Source: Cannabis sativa (taxonomy: Eukaryota; Streptophyta; Magnoliopsida; Rosales; Cannabaceae). From it: 64,000 nt of DNA. A program made the translations under genes and the position numbers. Where the stretch lies: positions 1,116,001 to 1,180,000 of the forward strand of contig NC_083602.1 of assembly GCF_029168945.1 (NCBI RefSeq), read 5' to 3'. This document shows positions 36,810-48,441 of the stretch, in pieces. Position 1 is the stretch's first letter; every line of letters starts with the position of its first letter. The notes beneath the pieces are model-generated. The model saw only the letters and a list, made by a program, of their open reading frames with translations, made no database searches and was not told the origin of the DNA.

Positions 36810-37040
36810 TAAATAATCGTAATTTGTTAATTACGGAGATTTATATAGCATGTGTGAATGTAATATGAGCTATACGTGGAATAAAAATATTTTCAGGTTG
36901 GGCGACCCTGGAGACTCAATAAGTGGATACATAAGCGTAATTTGTTAATTACGGGGATTTACTTGAAATACGTGGATATAATATGAGTTATTTGTGAAAT
37001 AAAAATATTTTCAAGTTTGGCGACCCTGGAGACCCGATTG
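36810..37040. repeat. imperfect tandem duplication, about 115 bp
   Basis: CGTAATTTGTTAATTACGG is followed by AATATGAG and GCGACCCTGGAGAC, and the same order recurs about 110-115 bases on with moderate divergence. It lies inside the solo LTR. Confidence 0.75.
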
Positions 37041-38121
37041 GAGGCCAAAAATGTCACAACAGTTTTAGTTAGAAATATTGATGAGATTATTGGGATAAGT
37101 TGATTTTTGAAATATCGGGGTATTTTAGAGTACTCGAAGTTGACCAAATACCCTAGAAATAGAGATTTCTTAGTGGCTAAGAAATAATAAGATAATTATT
37201 AATAATAAATTTTTTTATTAATATTATTATATTATTATATTATTATATTATTATTATTATTATAATATATATATAAAAACGAAACAGAAGTTTCGTTTTA
37301 TTTAAATATATATATATATATTAAGTTTTAAGTTATAACAGTACAGAACAGAACAGAACGAACGACGAACGAAACTCTCGTTCTCCCTCCTTCGATAAAA
37401 CTTTCTCCCCTTATATCCATTTTCTTAAATTTTCAATCCAAAACTTAGCGATCTAAGCTCTGGTAGTAGCAGGATAGCAAATCCTTGAAAAAGGAAAGCT
37501 TAAGGTATGGTTTAATTTCGTTTTAAGTTTAAAAACGATTGGTTTTATATAGGGGCTTTATGATTTAAAAAGGTTATGGAGATTCTGACTTCGTAGCATT
37601 GTTCTTTGGTAACTATGGGACTAGTTTATATGTTTACTTGTTGAATTTGAGGTAATTTTTGAGTTAGAAATCGAGTTTGGAACTTTTTAAAGCTTAGTCC
37701 GAACGTTAATGGCGTTTTTCATTTAAGGGGTCGATTTTTATTTCTGTTACGTAAGGATGGTAGTATTTATGGCATACATGCACCCTGTGAAGTTTGGAGT
37801 GATTTGGATAAGTTTTGGTAGTGTTTCGGTGAGTGCGAAAATTGAAATTTTTCGTATTTCACAGTTTATAGAAATTCCTAAGAGATCAGAAATCGTATTT
37901 TTGTCATAACTTTTAACTCAGGTGTCCGTTTTGGACATTCTATATACCGTTTCGAAGCTTGCGACGAGCTCTACAATATGGTGTATGTTTTAGAGCCAAA
38001 ATATAAGTTTTATTTTAGTGTATTTATACTGCGGGGTTTGGTAGAAAACCCTCGATTGTCTTATGTGAATATAAGCAGTGTTTTGGGATAAACACTTATT
38101 GGTTTATCGTTGTTGTGACAT

Positions 38122-38249
38122 AGGGCCGAGATCATCGGGGATAGTTCTCCACTTGGGTTGGTCGAAATATATGAATCTGGATTAAAGGGCCGAGATCATC
38201 GGGGATAGTTCTCCACTTGGGTTGGTCGAAATATATGAATCTGGATTAA
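38122..38249. repeat. perfect tandem duplication of 64 bp
   Basis: AGGGCCGAGATCATCGGGGA starts two adjacent copies (38122-38185 and 38186-38249) with no difference seen, so the duplication is very recent or was recently homogenised. Confidence 0.9.
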
Positions 38250-38255
38250 AGGTAA

Positions 38256-38641
38256 GAAAAGTATATTGTACTGAATAGTACGCTGTATGTAATACAATTA
38301 GTATTGTTATGAATTGATCAATATTGAGATATAGTTAATATTGTTATATATAGAAAAGTATATTGTCGCATAGTACGTTGTATGTAATACAGTTAGTATT
38401 GTTATGAATTGATCAATATTGAAATATAGTTAATATTGTTATATATAGAAAAGTATATTGTACTGCATAGTACGTTGTATGTAATACAGTTAGTATTGTT
38501 ATGAATTGATCAATATTGAAATATAGTTAATATTGTTATATATTGAAAAGTATATTGTACTGCATAGTACGTTGTATGTAATACAATTAGTATTGTTATG
38601 AATTGATCAATATTGAGATATAGTTAATATTGTTATATATT
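38256..38641. repeat. tandem array, four units of about 96 bp
   Basis: Each unit starts GAAAAGTATATTGT and ends in ATTGTTATATAT. Starts are at 38256, 38353, 38448 and 38545. Units are nearly identical. The array lies inside the solo LTR, directly before the hairpin array. Confidence 0.9.
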
Positions 38642-38702
38642 GAAAAGATTGATTGGTTGAGTATTGATAATGTGATAATATTATGCATGTGATATGTGGG
38701 CT

Positions 38703-39114
38703 CACCTGATTAGGTGATGCAATTTTTCTGGTAACGTACTGGGCGTAAGTACAGGCGTTGGTGATATATGATGAGTACCGAGTGTAGGTACGGGCTCACC
38801 TGATTAGGTGATGCGATTTTCCTGGCGACGTACTGGGCGTAAGTACGGGCGTCAGTGACATGATAAGTACCGGGCGTAGGTACGAGCTCGTCTAATTAGA
38901 CGATGCGATATATTGGTGCCAGATTGTGGCACGGGCTCACCTGATTAGGTGATGCAATTATATGATATATGGTGCAGGTTTTTAGGCATAGGCTCACCTG
39001 ATTAGGTGATGCAGTTATGCGACATATGGGTGCCAGGCTATGGCACGGGCTTGCCTGATTAGGCGATACAATATAAGATCATCAGATTTAAGCATCGACT
39101 TGCCTGATTAGGCA
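38703..39114 (+). repeat. array of alternating small hairpins with compensatory stem changes
   Basis: Seven copies of a 5-bp-stem, 4-base-loop hairpin: CACCTGATTAGGTG at 38703, 38797, 38938 and 38995, CGTCTAATTAGACG at 38889, a GCCTGATTAGGC form at 39053, and TGCCTGATTAGGCA at 39101. Between them lie six hairpins with 7-base loops: GTACT..AGTAC at 38736 and 38830, GTACC..GGTAC at 38775 and 38867, GTGCC..GGCAC at 38916 and 39030. Where stem bases change, the partner base changes too. Confidence 0.85.
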
Positions 39115-39770
39115 GCATGATGTCATGAAGATGGTTGCTTTATAAGGTAACATATATATTATTTATATGATTAAATGAATATGAATTCCATTATTGGTAT
39201 AATGGTTTTGTATTACCAAATATCTGTATACTAATGTTTATTCGTGACAGATGCCAGTAATGATTTGGATTTCATCTTATGAACAAAGTGTGATGGTTTG
39301 ATTCTTATTGTGTATAAATGACAATATTCAAATAATAAACTATATGATTGTTATTATTACTTTTCTTGCTGAGTCCTTGTGACTCACGGGTGTTATGTGG
39401 TGCAGGTAAAGACAAAGAAAATCTAGATCAACCATGAGGTGACAGTCTTCTCCAGCAATGTACATATTGACCTCACTGGCCTGCGTGCCGAGTTGCCAGG
39501 AGTTGTTTTGGACTGGTTGTATCTGCTGTGTATTTTGATTTTTTTATATTAAAATGGTTGTCGTATATATTTTTTTTTTAGCAAAACTTTTTATAACAGG
39601 GATTCCCGGAACACACTTTTTATGCCGTTATAATGTCCGTTTTTAGTGTTTTATTTTAGTCAAGTTTTTAATATTATCACAGTTTTTAATAATTAATTAT
39701 TCTATTAGTATTAAACTAGTTTATAAAATCACACACGTGGCGTCCCTATAGATTAGGGCGTTACAAATAC

Positions 39771-41345
39771 ACTAAAAATATACACTCCAAAAAATGCACA
39801 TAAACTAAACAACTATATATACGAAAAAAAAATACCTATAAAATAACTATAAAACACCTAAGCAACAATATAAAAATAATTATAAAACAACAAAAATACA
39901 GCTATAAGTGAATAGAAAAATAACAAAATATCAACCTCGTTGAAATATGCAAATCATTCATAATAAACTCCGAATAAGCTACAAAACATTCAAAAAAAAA
40001 TACTTTTATTAATCTTGCAAGAGGAAGAACGATATAGGAGGAGTGTTCTTATTTTTTCTTTTATAAGAGAAAAAGAGGATTAAAAACATGAGAAAAAGTG
40101 TGAAAGTAAAAAAATCTTATTTTAGTAAAGGTTAAAAGAAATTAATTAAAATTCTTTTATAATATATGATTAATTATGAAGTATTTTAAGTGTGAGTAGT
40201 AAGAAAATGTAAAAGAGAAAAAACGATATAGAATAAGTATTTGTAATTTTTTTTAAAAAAATATTAAAACAAAATTTTGTGAGTTTTTATGTTTAATTAA
40301 ATTTTATCTGATTAAAAAATCTCTCATTTTATATTATATGCACTGGAGTTATTTCATTGGTTGAAAATAAAAGTGGCATAAAAAGAGATATTTTTTGATT
40401 TTTTTTTTAATTAAGTAGCTAAATTAATTAAGCATAGAAATTCAAATTTATCTTTTATTATATTCGTATTAAATCAAAATCTAATGGTTTAATATTTTTA
40501 AAATTAATATTTATAATTAAATTTGTTTAATAGGCAATATTCATTGAATAGTGTTCTATATATAACAATAAAAAGATTTAGTGTGAGAAAAAAAAGATAG
40601 AAAAAAGAAAGAAAAGAGGAAAAAAAATGAAAAAGAAAAAAGAAAGAGAGGGAAGAGAAAAAAAAAAAAAAAAGGTCAAGTCACGTTATTGGAGAAAAAA
40701 AGACAGAAAAAGAAGAAAAAAATAAGGAAAAAAACAGCTTTATAAAAGCTTCAATAAACAAAAAAGAAAAAAGAAAAGACAAAAATGAAATAGTATAAAT
40801 GTAAAATTTTCTATGTCACACTATAAATGTAAAGTTTAGATAAAAGTTAGTGTTTTAAGTTAATTTTTTTACATAAAACTGCACCTCATCTCGCCCCATT
40901 ATCTATTAAGGTAGGTAATTCTCGCCCGCCCCATTTAGGTTGGGTACCTTACAAGTCAAATTTCCATCACTACTTGTAGTGTTACTACTTACAAGAGTAT
41001 TTGCTTAGAAAGTAGAAATAACCATTAAGTTGTATATTGTTGTAAATCAACCATTTTCTTTAACTATATATGTTGCTTTTTCTTTACAAGAGTATTTGCT
41101 TTTAGTTTATCATGTTGTCTCTTAATGCCTGCCTATGAATTGAGTAATAGTTTGTTAATTATAATGCTTTTAAATTATTGTTGTCTTTTTTTTTTAATGT
41201 ATGTGATTTGATGATATCTTTAACTATATATGTTGCCTTTTCTTTAATAATTTTTTTATCAAAAAGAAAAAACTTCATTAATCGAACAAACAAAATACAC
41301 CATCAAGCACTTCTCTGAAAAAAAGAAAGCTCAACCTTACTATAC
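39771..41345. other. AT-rich intergenic region left of the NLR cluster
   Basis: I see no gene. The first 250 bases continue the repeat broken by the solo LTR. A strand-biased A/G tract lies at about 40580-40800. The phrase TTTAACTATATATGTTG recurs near 41058 and 41219, and again near 52169. Confidence 0.4.
40580..40800 (+). repeat. polypurine-rich tract
   Basis: About 200 bases almost entirely A and G on the + strand (AAAAAGAAAGAGAGG-type words), with only short breaks. Such tracts can form unusual DNA structures or nucleosome-poor regions; no function is claimed. Confidence 0.7.
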
Positions 41346-41512
41346 TTTTTGGATCCTTTCTTATCTTTAAGCATATACAACCTATATTTAACATCTCTTT
41401 TAATTTGTTCACTATACTAGAAGTTGTGTTTAAAAAATTGGAAATCAAACAAATTATTCCTATTCCTCCAAATGTGATATATTGTGGCAGCCAAGCACAA
41501 TACTCTAAAATT
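41346..41512 (-). mobile_element. LINE 3' fragment at the edge of unit A
   Basis: One - strand frame reads LAATIYHIWRNRNNL, the typical C-terminal motif of plant non-LTR reverse transcriptase elements, then decays into stops. The same fragment occurs at 51874-52040, at the joint of the two units. Confidence 0.65.
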
Positions 41513-41856
41513 AAAATATTTTTCAGAAATTTTGTGGAAAGATGGTTGGTAAATTCAAACTCATTTATCTCAAAAAATTAGCGAGATGATACTGAGGTTC
41601 AAGAAACATGATGCTTTCTCTATGTCTACATTTTTTCTCTCAGAATTGCTACATAATATTATATTATATTTACTATGAAAATATGAAACTTAATTTTTAC
41701 ATATAAGAGAATTTATATAATACTCAAAACCCAAACAAGAGAGTGTAATTAGCAATGTGGGAGTCAAGAGAAAACCCACATCAAATAACTTATTCAAGAA
41801 AATAACCAAATTAAAAAAATTGGCAATAGCTTCGTTCTAGATTCACCAAACTGATC

Positions 41857-42266
41857 TCAGTACTCTCACATGTGGAATATGGGATATGTATTGTGTCAAT
41901 TCTCTCCAATGAAAGCTCCAATCAAATATTCAAGTGAGGAGCAGAGCAACCATTGCATGACAATAACTGAGTTGTAGATAGTTAAGATTCTGAAAACTTT
42001 CAGATAGTGATCTTAACATTATACAATAGAGATTAGAGATGGATACCACAACCAACCATCCATTTAAACACATGCAAAGAAGACAAACATGGGAACATTT
42101 CATTTCCAACTTCATGTCTTGAAAATCCTTCCGAATTCGGTAAATCAAATTCACCATTGCAGAGTTGTGAAGACCCAATTTGGAAGATCCCATAGCTGTT
42201 AAGGATGTCTTTGGCAAAAAAACCATGAGGGGTTCTTAGTAATTGTTTGAATTTTATTTTTAGCAA
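41857..42266 (-). pseudogene. NLR relic (LRR and C-terminus), unit A
   Basis: The - strand carries the block SEGFSRHEVGNEMFPCLSSL, which in the 1109-aa NLRs lies mid-LRR. After a large internal deletion the terminal stretch equivalent to the C-terminal HIPHV region follows (about 41857-41910). There are no CC or NB-ARC parts. It sits 3' of the broken NLR at 43094-46118 and is a remnant of another gene copy. Confidence 0.75.
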
Positions 42267-42509
42267 TGTAAACTATGGAAGTTTATAGATTGTCCGGAAA
42301 AATAATTAGACTATAAAACTCTCTTAAATATGTTATGAGGACTATTGAGTAACCCCCTAATCTAAACCAACCATACAAAACAATAGAATACAAGTTTCAT
42401 TACAATTGGATTGATAAAAACCCAACAACAATTCATACAATCACACATACATATATTAATTTGTTCTAATTTTATTGCTGAATTTTTATTTCTATTCCAA
42501 CAAAACACT

Positions 42510-42666
42510 TGTTAGTTAGTTGGCTTTGTCAACTGTATTGTATTCTGTTATGTTGCAGCATTGCTTTTACTTCATTTGATCTTCTCTTGTATATATTTGA
42601 CCAATTCAGTAATGAAAATACTCTTCATTCTTTTACTCTCTCTCTCCTTTTCTCTTCTCAAAAACA
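42510..42666. mobile_element. small solo-LTR/TRIM-like insertion, unit A
   Basis: A 157-bp segment with TG...CA ends (TGTTAGTTAG ... CAAAAACA) interrupts a flank sequence that is uninterrupted at 46767 and 63867 (CCAAACACCAACTA). A short CACC-type duplication brackets it in the unit B copy. It contains TTCAGTAATGAAAATAC, common near the ends of copia-type LTRs. Confidence 0.5.
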
Positions 42667-43093
42667 CACCAACTATAAAGAATTAGAAATGAATGAGCAC
42701 AAATTCTCAGCTACCACATTTGTCAACATATCATCCCAGCTTCAACAACCAGATCACCATATGATCTCACCAGCACGACCCAAAGTCACTCCAATTCGAT
42801 TTGAAAGGCAACCCAAACTAGCTCGCCACAGCAAATTCTTGACCTTTGGGGAAAGCATTAAGTTACAAAATTGAAATCAAAAACCAGATTTATCCTCCAA
42901 GAAAATATGATTGTATATAATAATGTATGAAAATGCAACATTAGTTAGAGCAATAAAGTACTCATTGAAGCATGTTTTTGTATCTAATAATATAAGGTAA
43001 ATAACAAGTCTTATTTACACAAACATTCATCCTATTGGAATCTCATGACTTCGTTACAACTTTCAACTCATACCTGATCAACACCTTCTTCAA

Positions 43094-46000
43094 TTATCTC
43101 ACTACTCTCACATCTGGAATATGGGATATCTTGTACCAATCCTCCCCTACTTCCTTCTCACATTTCTGCTCCAGTTTTGGGCACTTCACAATAAACAATT
43201 TCTTTAGGTTGGTCAGCCTTTGCATGCTCATAGGAATACATTCCAAATCCGGACAACCTTTGATCTTGAACTCTTTAAGGGTAGTAAGATTTCCAAGCCA
43301 ATCAGGCAATGATGCAAGCTCCCTAAGAAACGATAATTCCAAATATTCAAGTGAGGAGAGGTACTGCAACCCCTCTGGCAGAACAGCCAAGCTTTGAGGA
43401 GCATCATAGCTCCCTCTTATAATTAGATGTTAGATATGAGATGGTTAGGACCACTTGGAAAGCCTTCTTCAATCGCTGGACAATTACGAAGTTGTAGAGA
43501 GTTAAGCATAGTAAGATTCTTAAAACTTTCAGATAGTGAACTTAACTTTTTACAATCATATATGATAATACTCTGCAATGGACAATCTCGAAACATTCCC
43601 TCTGGTAGGCACTTGAGTTCGCGACAACTACTGATTTCTAAATCCTGTAGCGCATTAAGGCCAAGGAGGAAATCAGTAGGAAACTCTTGAATCTTTCCAA
43701 AATGAGAAATTGTAAGTTGTTGAAGAGATGTTAGTTTGTCAAAACGGGGAAGTTCTTGGCAGTTATGGCAATCAGTTAAAGTGATGCGAACAACACTTCC
43801 AAGAATGTCATTACAGAACCAAGATGGGAAATGGACACCCTTGTATTCAAACTCGTGGGAGGAGTAAGAGCTTCGAGTACGTCTTTTGCATTCTCTTCAG
43901 ATATGTTTTCATTGTTGTTCCAAGACAAACGCAATCCTTTAAGTTTTCTTTTGGCTGATAGATTAGCAAATCTAGCTTCAATTGGACTCATGATCACATA
44001 TTCTAAGTTGCTGATGTCTAGATCACCTCCTATGTTAAGGTCTTTCAATTCATTCAATTGACAACCTTTTCTCTTATCAACAATGAAATTTGTCAAAGTC
44101 TTTAAGCAACTTAGCTTCCCAATGTTTGGAGGTAGGTGTGATAATTTGTGACAATAATTAATGTAAAGATGGCGGAGACCTTTCAGGCGAATCATATGTT
44201 TGGGTAGCTTACGAAGATCATAGCAATGGCTTAGGTCTAAAGTCAACAAATGGTGTAGCAAACAAATGGAATCGGGGAGGACTTCAATACTACTACTTGA
44301 GAGATTCAAATAACGTACATGTTTCAAATTATTGACCAATGATGATATAGCTTTACTTGACATGGATAACTTAAATAAAAGGCCATTGTTATTGAAAGCG
44401 CGTAATGAGCGAAATTTCCAATCATTATCACAAGAGAATGAACCATTTGATACTGTCATGAATGTCCTTAAGGATTCAGTACTTGGTATGTTCAAAAATG
44501 GACCTGGTCCATCAAACATACAGATCAAGTGACGAACTCTTTTTGACAAGTTGACAGTAGTGTGAGTATCATCATTAACCAACACATTATGACATTTTTC
44601 ACCCATTATAGATTGAGCTAGATCATGAAATAAATCATGCATCTTGACATGCCTGGTGCTTCCATCATACTGATCTTTCCCCTCTTGGAAAAATGATCTC
44701 CAACATAAATCATTAATCATCTCATTTCCAACGTCTTCCACCTCAAGATTGAGTTCTGGCTTTGAAGAAATCAACCCATTTGCCATCCAAAGATGAATTA
44801 ATCGTGTCTTTTCTATTTCATGATCCTTTGGAAACGTAGCACAATAAGAGAAGCATCGTCTCTGCTCTACTGGAAGATGAAGGTAGCTTAATTTCAAAGC
44901 AGGCAAGATGGAAGCTTCTTCCTCTGGTAAATTCCAAAGCTCACTACGCATGACAGAAAGCCATTCTTCCTCGTGACTTTTGAAACACATTAAGCCTCCT
45001 AAAGCTTTTGCTGCTAATGGAACTCCCTTACACTTCTTCACTATCTCTTTTCCGATTTCCACAAGATTAGGTCGCTCTTCTCTATGGTTACCAAATGCAC
45101 GTTGCTTGAATAATGACCAACAGTCATCTTCTGATAAACTACTCAATTCTTGCATTGGTGTTGTTCCCATAATGGATGCAACCTTTTTCAGACGAGTAGT
45201 GACAACAAGTGAAGCACCTTTTGATCCGCATTCCAATATGTATTTCAATTTGTCCCATTTCTCATGATCTTCATTCCAAACATCATCTAAAACAATCAAG
45301 AACCTCTTTCTTTGAAGCATGCCCTGAAGTCGTTTCTGCAGAGGATCCATCTCCAATGCTTCACAAGCACTTCCAGTTCCAGATTCTATGATAGCTTTGA
45401 TCAATCTACGCACATCAAAGTCTTCAGAAACACAAACCCACATCTTCAGCTCAAAATGAATACTGACTCTTTCATCATTGAAGACCCATTGAGCAAGAGT
45501 TGTCTTTCCTATTCCCCCTAAACCAACAATACAAAAAACAGAAGTATCATTGCAGTTGATTGCATCATTAAGAAGAAACCCAACAACTCTCTCCTTGTCC
45601 TCGTCTCTCCCATACACATGTGGTTGAGTAATAACAGAACCAATCTGACAACTTTCTCTAATCTGATTTCGTCTCTCCCCAACATCAACCTCCCGCAAGT
45701 GAAAATTCATTCGCTCATTTCCAATATGATCCAATCTATCCCCAATCTCTCTCATCTTTCTAGCAATAACGTGACGAAAGTAAAGATGTTTAGGACTCAA
45801 ACAAGATAAAGAAGATTGTACCTTACGGATCCATGAATGGTCATGTGCAAAACTCTCCTCCAATCGAAAGGCCTCTACTTCATAATCATCTAAAACATCC
45901 TCCAACTCAGAAGAAACATCTTCCAATTTTTGCAGCCAATTCTTGATAGGAAGATTTGTTGATTGTCTCTCTTCAGCATCTTCAATGACAGCAGAAATGG

Positions 46001-46118
46001 TTGAGAGGATGCTACACATCTTCTCCATCTCTTTCTCGACACCCAAAACAGATCCAATTTGCTTTTGGATGAGTGAGCTCAGATTCTCAAGCACAACAGT
46101 GAGAACAGCTTCAGCCAT
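43094..46118 (-). pseudogene. CC-NBS-LRR resistance gene, broken in the LRR region (unit A, shorter type)
   Basis: From the Met at 46118 (MAEAVL) the frame is open to 43776, about 780 residues. It has the CC domain with LEDVLDD, P-loop GLGGIGKTT, kinase-2 FLIVLDDVW, CKGVPLAAKALGG, CFSYCATFPKDH and MHD (KMHDLFHDLAQ), then the first LRRs. Compared with its twin at 53850-56897, a 19-base deletion at 43845/43846 shifts the frame and a second net 4-base deletion lies near 43427-43433. The C-terminal LRRs survive in another frame (43390-43094). A truncated protein with CC, NB-ARC and a short LRR could still be made, but normal function is unlikely. The Met 13 codons upstream (46157) is rejected because paralogues start at MAEAVL. 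Confidence 0.9.
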
Positions 46119-48441
46119 AATTCTCAAATGAGGAAAGCAAATGATAACACAGATCAAGAGAGTGAAATTAAGAACACGAGTGGAAGAGCATGAAAATGAG
46201 AAAGCTTAGACCAATGGTTTTGGTATAATTATTACAAGAAGAGCAACAAAGTCAATTCTCTGAATTGCTTTACACCTTTTTTGACCAAGAAAGTGAGTGT
46301 TAGGTGCTTATCATTATCATTGTTGGACTGTTAACATAATTGGTTGTTAGTTTCTTGGTTCTTTCCAATTAAACCATATTCTTATATAGTTCTCTTCTCT
46401 GTTCACAAAAAGCATAAAAGTCTTAACGCAAGATATATATGCATATACATATATATCTACAAATCTTGGAAGAAAACATGCAATTAGAATGGCAGTAATC
46501 ATATATATTTGATGTATAATTTAGCAATAATAATAATCAAACACTCAATCAATCCAATGTAATGCAATAGACCAAAATTTAATCATAAAAATTGGAAATC
46601 AGAAAGTTTCTGTTTGACCCCATCTTTTGATTTCTAAAGATATAATATTTTTAAATAATGTTTCTACATAATTTGACTATTATGTGCACTGTGATGTGAC
46701 TCATCAGAATCTATAATTTTATTTATAATTATTATTTTTATTTGTGCATTGTTAGAGAATTTTTATTCCAACCAAACACCAAACTACAAAGAATGAGAAA
46801 AACAAATATATTATGCAATACAACAGAGCCAAAAGGCATAACACAAACACACTGACACTGCAATACCCTTTCAAATATACACAAAAGGCTTTCCATTTAA
46901 ATCCTTAACAGTACAAAGAAGGAACACCATCAGCCATTAACAGTGGCATTAAGTCTGAGGGAAGATCACCATCTACAAAAATACCATCAGTGAAAGTATA
47001 AGCAGCTCAGGCAAGCCAATGAATGTTTAACTAAAACTGGGACCTCATAGAAGTCTTGAACCACCAAAAGGGCAGTCTGTCTCCACCTCAGCCGGCTGCT
47101 GAGAACCTCTCTAATCCCAATCGCCTCGGCCAGTGCTGGTTCATCTCTGTTGCTCTTAGAAGGTTATTCAAGATTTCCTGTATTATATGAAACAAATATG
47201 TCATACTTAGAATTCCAAAATCTCAATGCTTTTCTGCAAAACATTCCAAAAATTGTGTCACATACCTTAGACAAATCAACATTAATATCATATCGGTATG
47301 GTATTGGACCCTTTAAAGTGCTTCACAGCTATGCTTGTGGCAAAAATATTGGAATTGGAAGGCAAAAAAAGGTAAATATTACTATTTATTTATATACTAG
47401 TTTGGAATTTCTTTGTGAACACAACTCCTTTGGTAAAAAGATTAATTAATTTGTTCTAATTTTATTGCTGAATTTTGTGCTGTATTGACAATTCATACTA
47501 TACACAAATTAAAACTCATAAGATACACTGAGAATGAGAATGAATGTTTGATACTAAATATGAAGTTAGATGCAAAGAGGGACCTCATACAAGTCTGAGA
47601 TTGACCATTAGATATTAGATTTAATGTCTAACCATATAGGGTAATGAACAAGTCTTGTTTTCACATACATTCATCATAATCATGTTGGCATCTCCCTTTG
47701 GCTCCTTCTCACCATCTGAACACAGAGTAGCAATGCAATGGTTTAGTACCACAGTACAACAGTCTGACTATATGATGGAATGCCAAATGATTATGATTTT
47801 CTTCTTAATTGGAATACATAAACAGTTTCTTACCACTTATTTGATAGTTCTACTGTACAACAATCTTGATGAAGAAAGGATTTTAGTGTTCCAACTTCAT
47901 TATAAAGCTGAAAAAGAGCACAAGAAAGGTATAAGAAAAATAATTTTAATCTTGTGGATAAACATAGTAGAAGGTGATTCGAGATTTCCTGTATAAGATG
48001 AAACAAACATGTCATACTTGGAATTCTTTGAGCTCCATTGGATCATTTAATTCTAAATATTATGAGTCTGCACTTTTCAGAAAAGAGAAATTTCTTTTGA
48101 GTTTTATTTACCTGATAACATAGGATTTGTTTTCATTCTCTTAGAAGGCTGAGAACATGAAGATTCTACTCCTGTTTTGGGGCTATATATCATCCAAGAT
48201 CTCAATGCTTTTCTGCAAAACATTCCAAAAATCATTTTCAAATACTCAATTTCAAAAGAAACCCAGCCCATCTTTATTGTTAGAAACCCATATAATTATC
48301 TCTTCTCAATCCCAGAAATGAAAAGTTAGCAATATAATCAACCATATATACAGAGATTTACAAAATTACAGTAAAAATCACATACCTTAGTTGCAGTATT
48401 TTAAAGTTTCTTCTTCTCTTTGTAGATCATCCTCTGCTGGA
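46119..48441. other. intergenic DNA between the NLRs of unit A
   Basis: No supported gene. It holds the upstream region of the broken NLR, the conserved NLR 3' module (about 46767-46870), and a duplicated 3' segment: ATGCTTTTCTGCAAAACATT and AGATTTCCTGTAT-type sequences occur at about 47166-47280 and again at about 47978-48240. Each is followed by a donor-like CACATACCTTAG (- strand CTAAG|GTATGTG) at about 47270 and 48380. ORFs of 99-113 codons on the + strand are artefacts of this flank. Confidence 0.55.

Larger units (their letters stand above)
36678..39765 (+). mobile_element. solo LTR, 3.09 kb, Ty3/gypsy type
   Basis: The ends are TGTAATATCCCG and GGGCGTTACA, of the same pattern as the LARD LTR ends. 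The 5-bp duplication AATAC lies at 36673-36677 and 39766-39770. No interior and no coding sequence remain. It contains several internal tandem repeats and a hairpin array, and near its 3' side a GGTGCAGGTAAAG motif often seen in plant chromovirus LTRs. It split a run of AT-rich repeat sequence. The orientation (+) is inferred from the end motifs. Confidence 0.9.

Noticed and set aside
38703..39114. Possible CRISPR-like array
   Set aside because: The repeats are short palindromes with variable spacing inside a plant LTR; spacer length and context do not fit CRISPR.
42509..42874. 121-codon + strand ORF
   Set aside because: It crosses the TRIM-like insertion and the NLR 3' flank, is not kept open in the unit B copy, and has no domain.
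46119..46157. Extended N-terminus MICVIICF... (and MLCVIICF... at 56898-56936) for the shorter NLRs
   Set aside because: Both 1109-aa paralogues start at MAEAVL, and the CC domain starts there. The extra residues are upstream leader.
47150..47996. ORFs of 99 and 113 codons (and copies at 57932-58783)
   Set aside because: They lie in duplicated NLR flank on the opposite strand, and their length differs between copies through simple indels.
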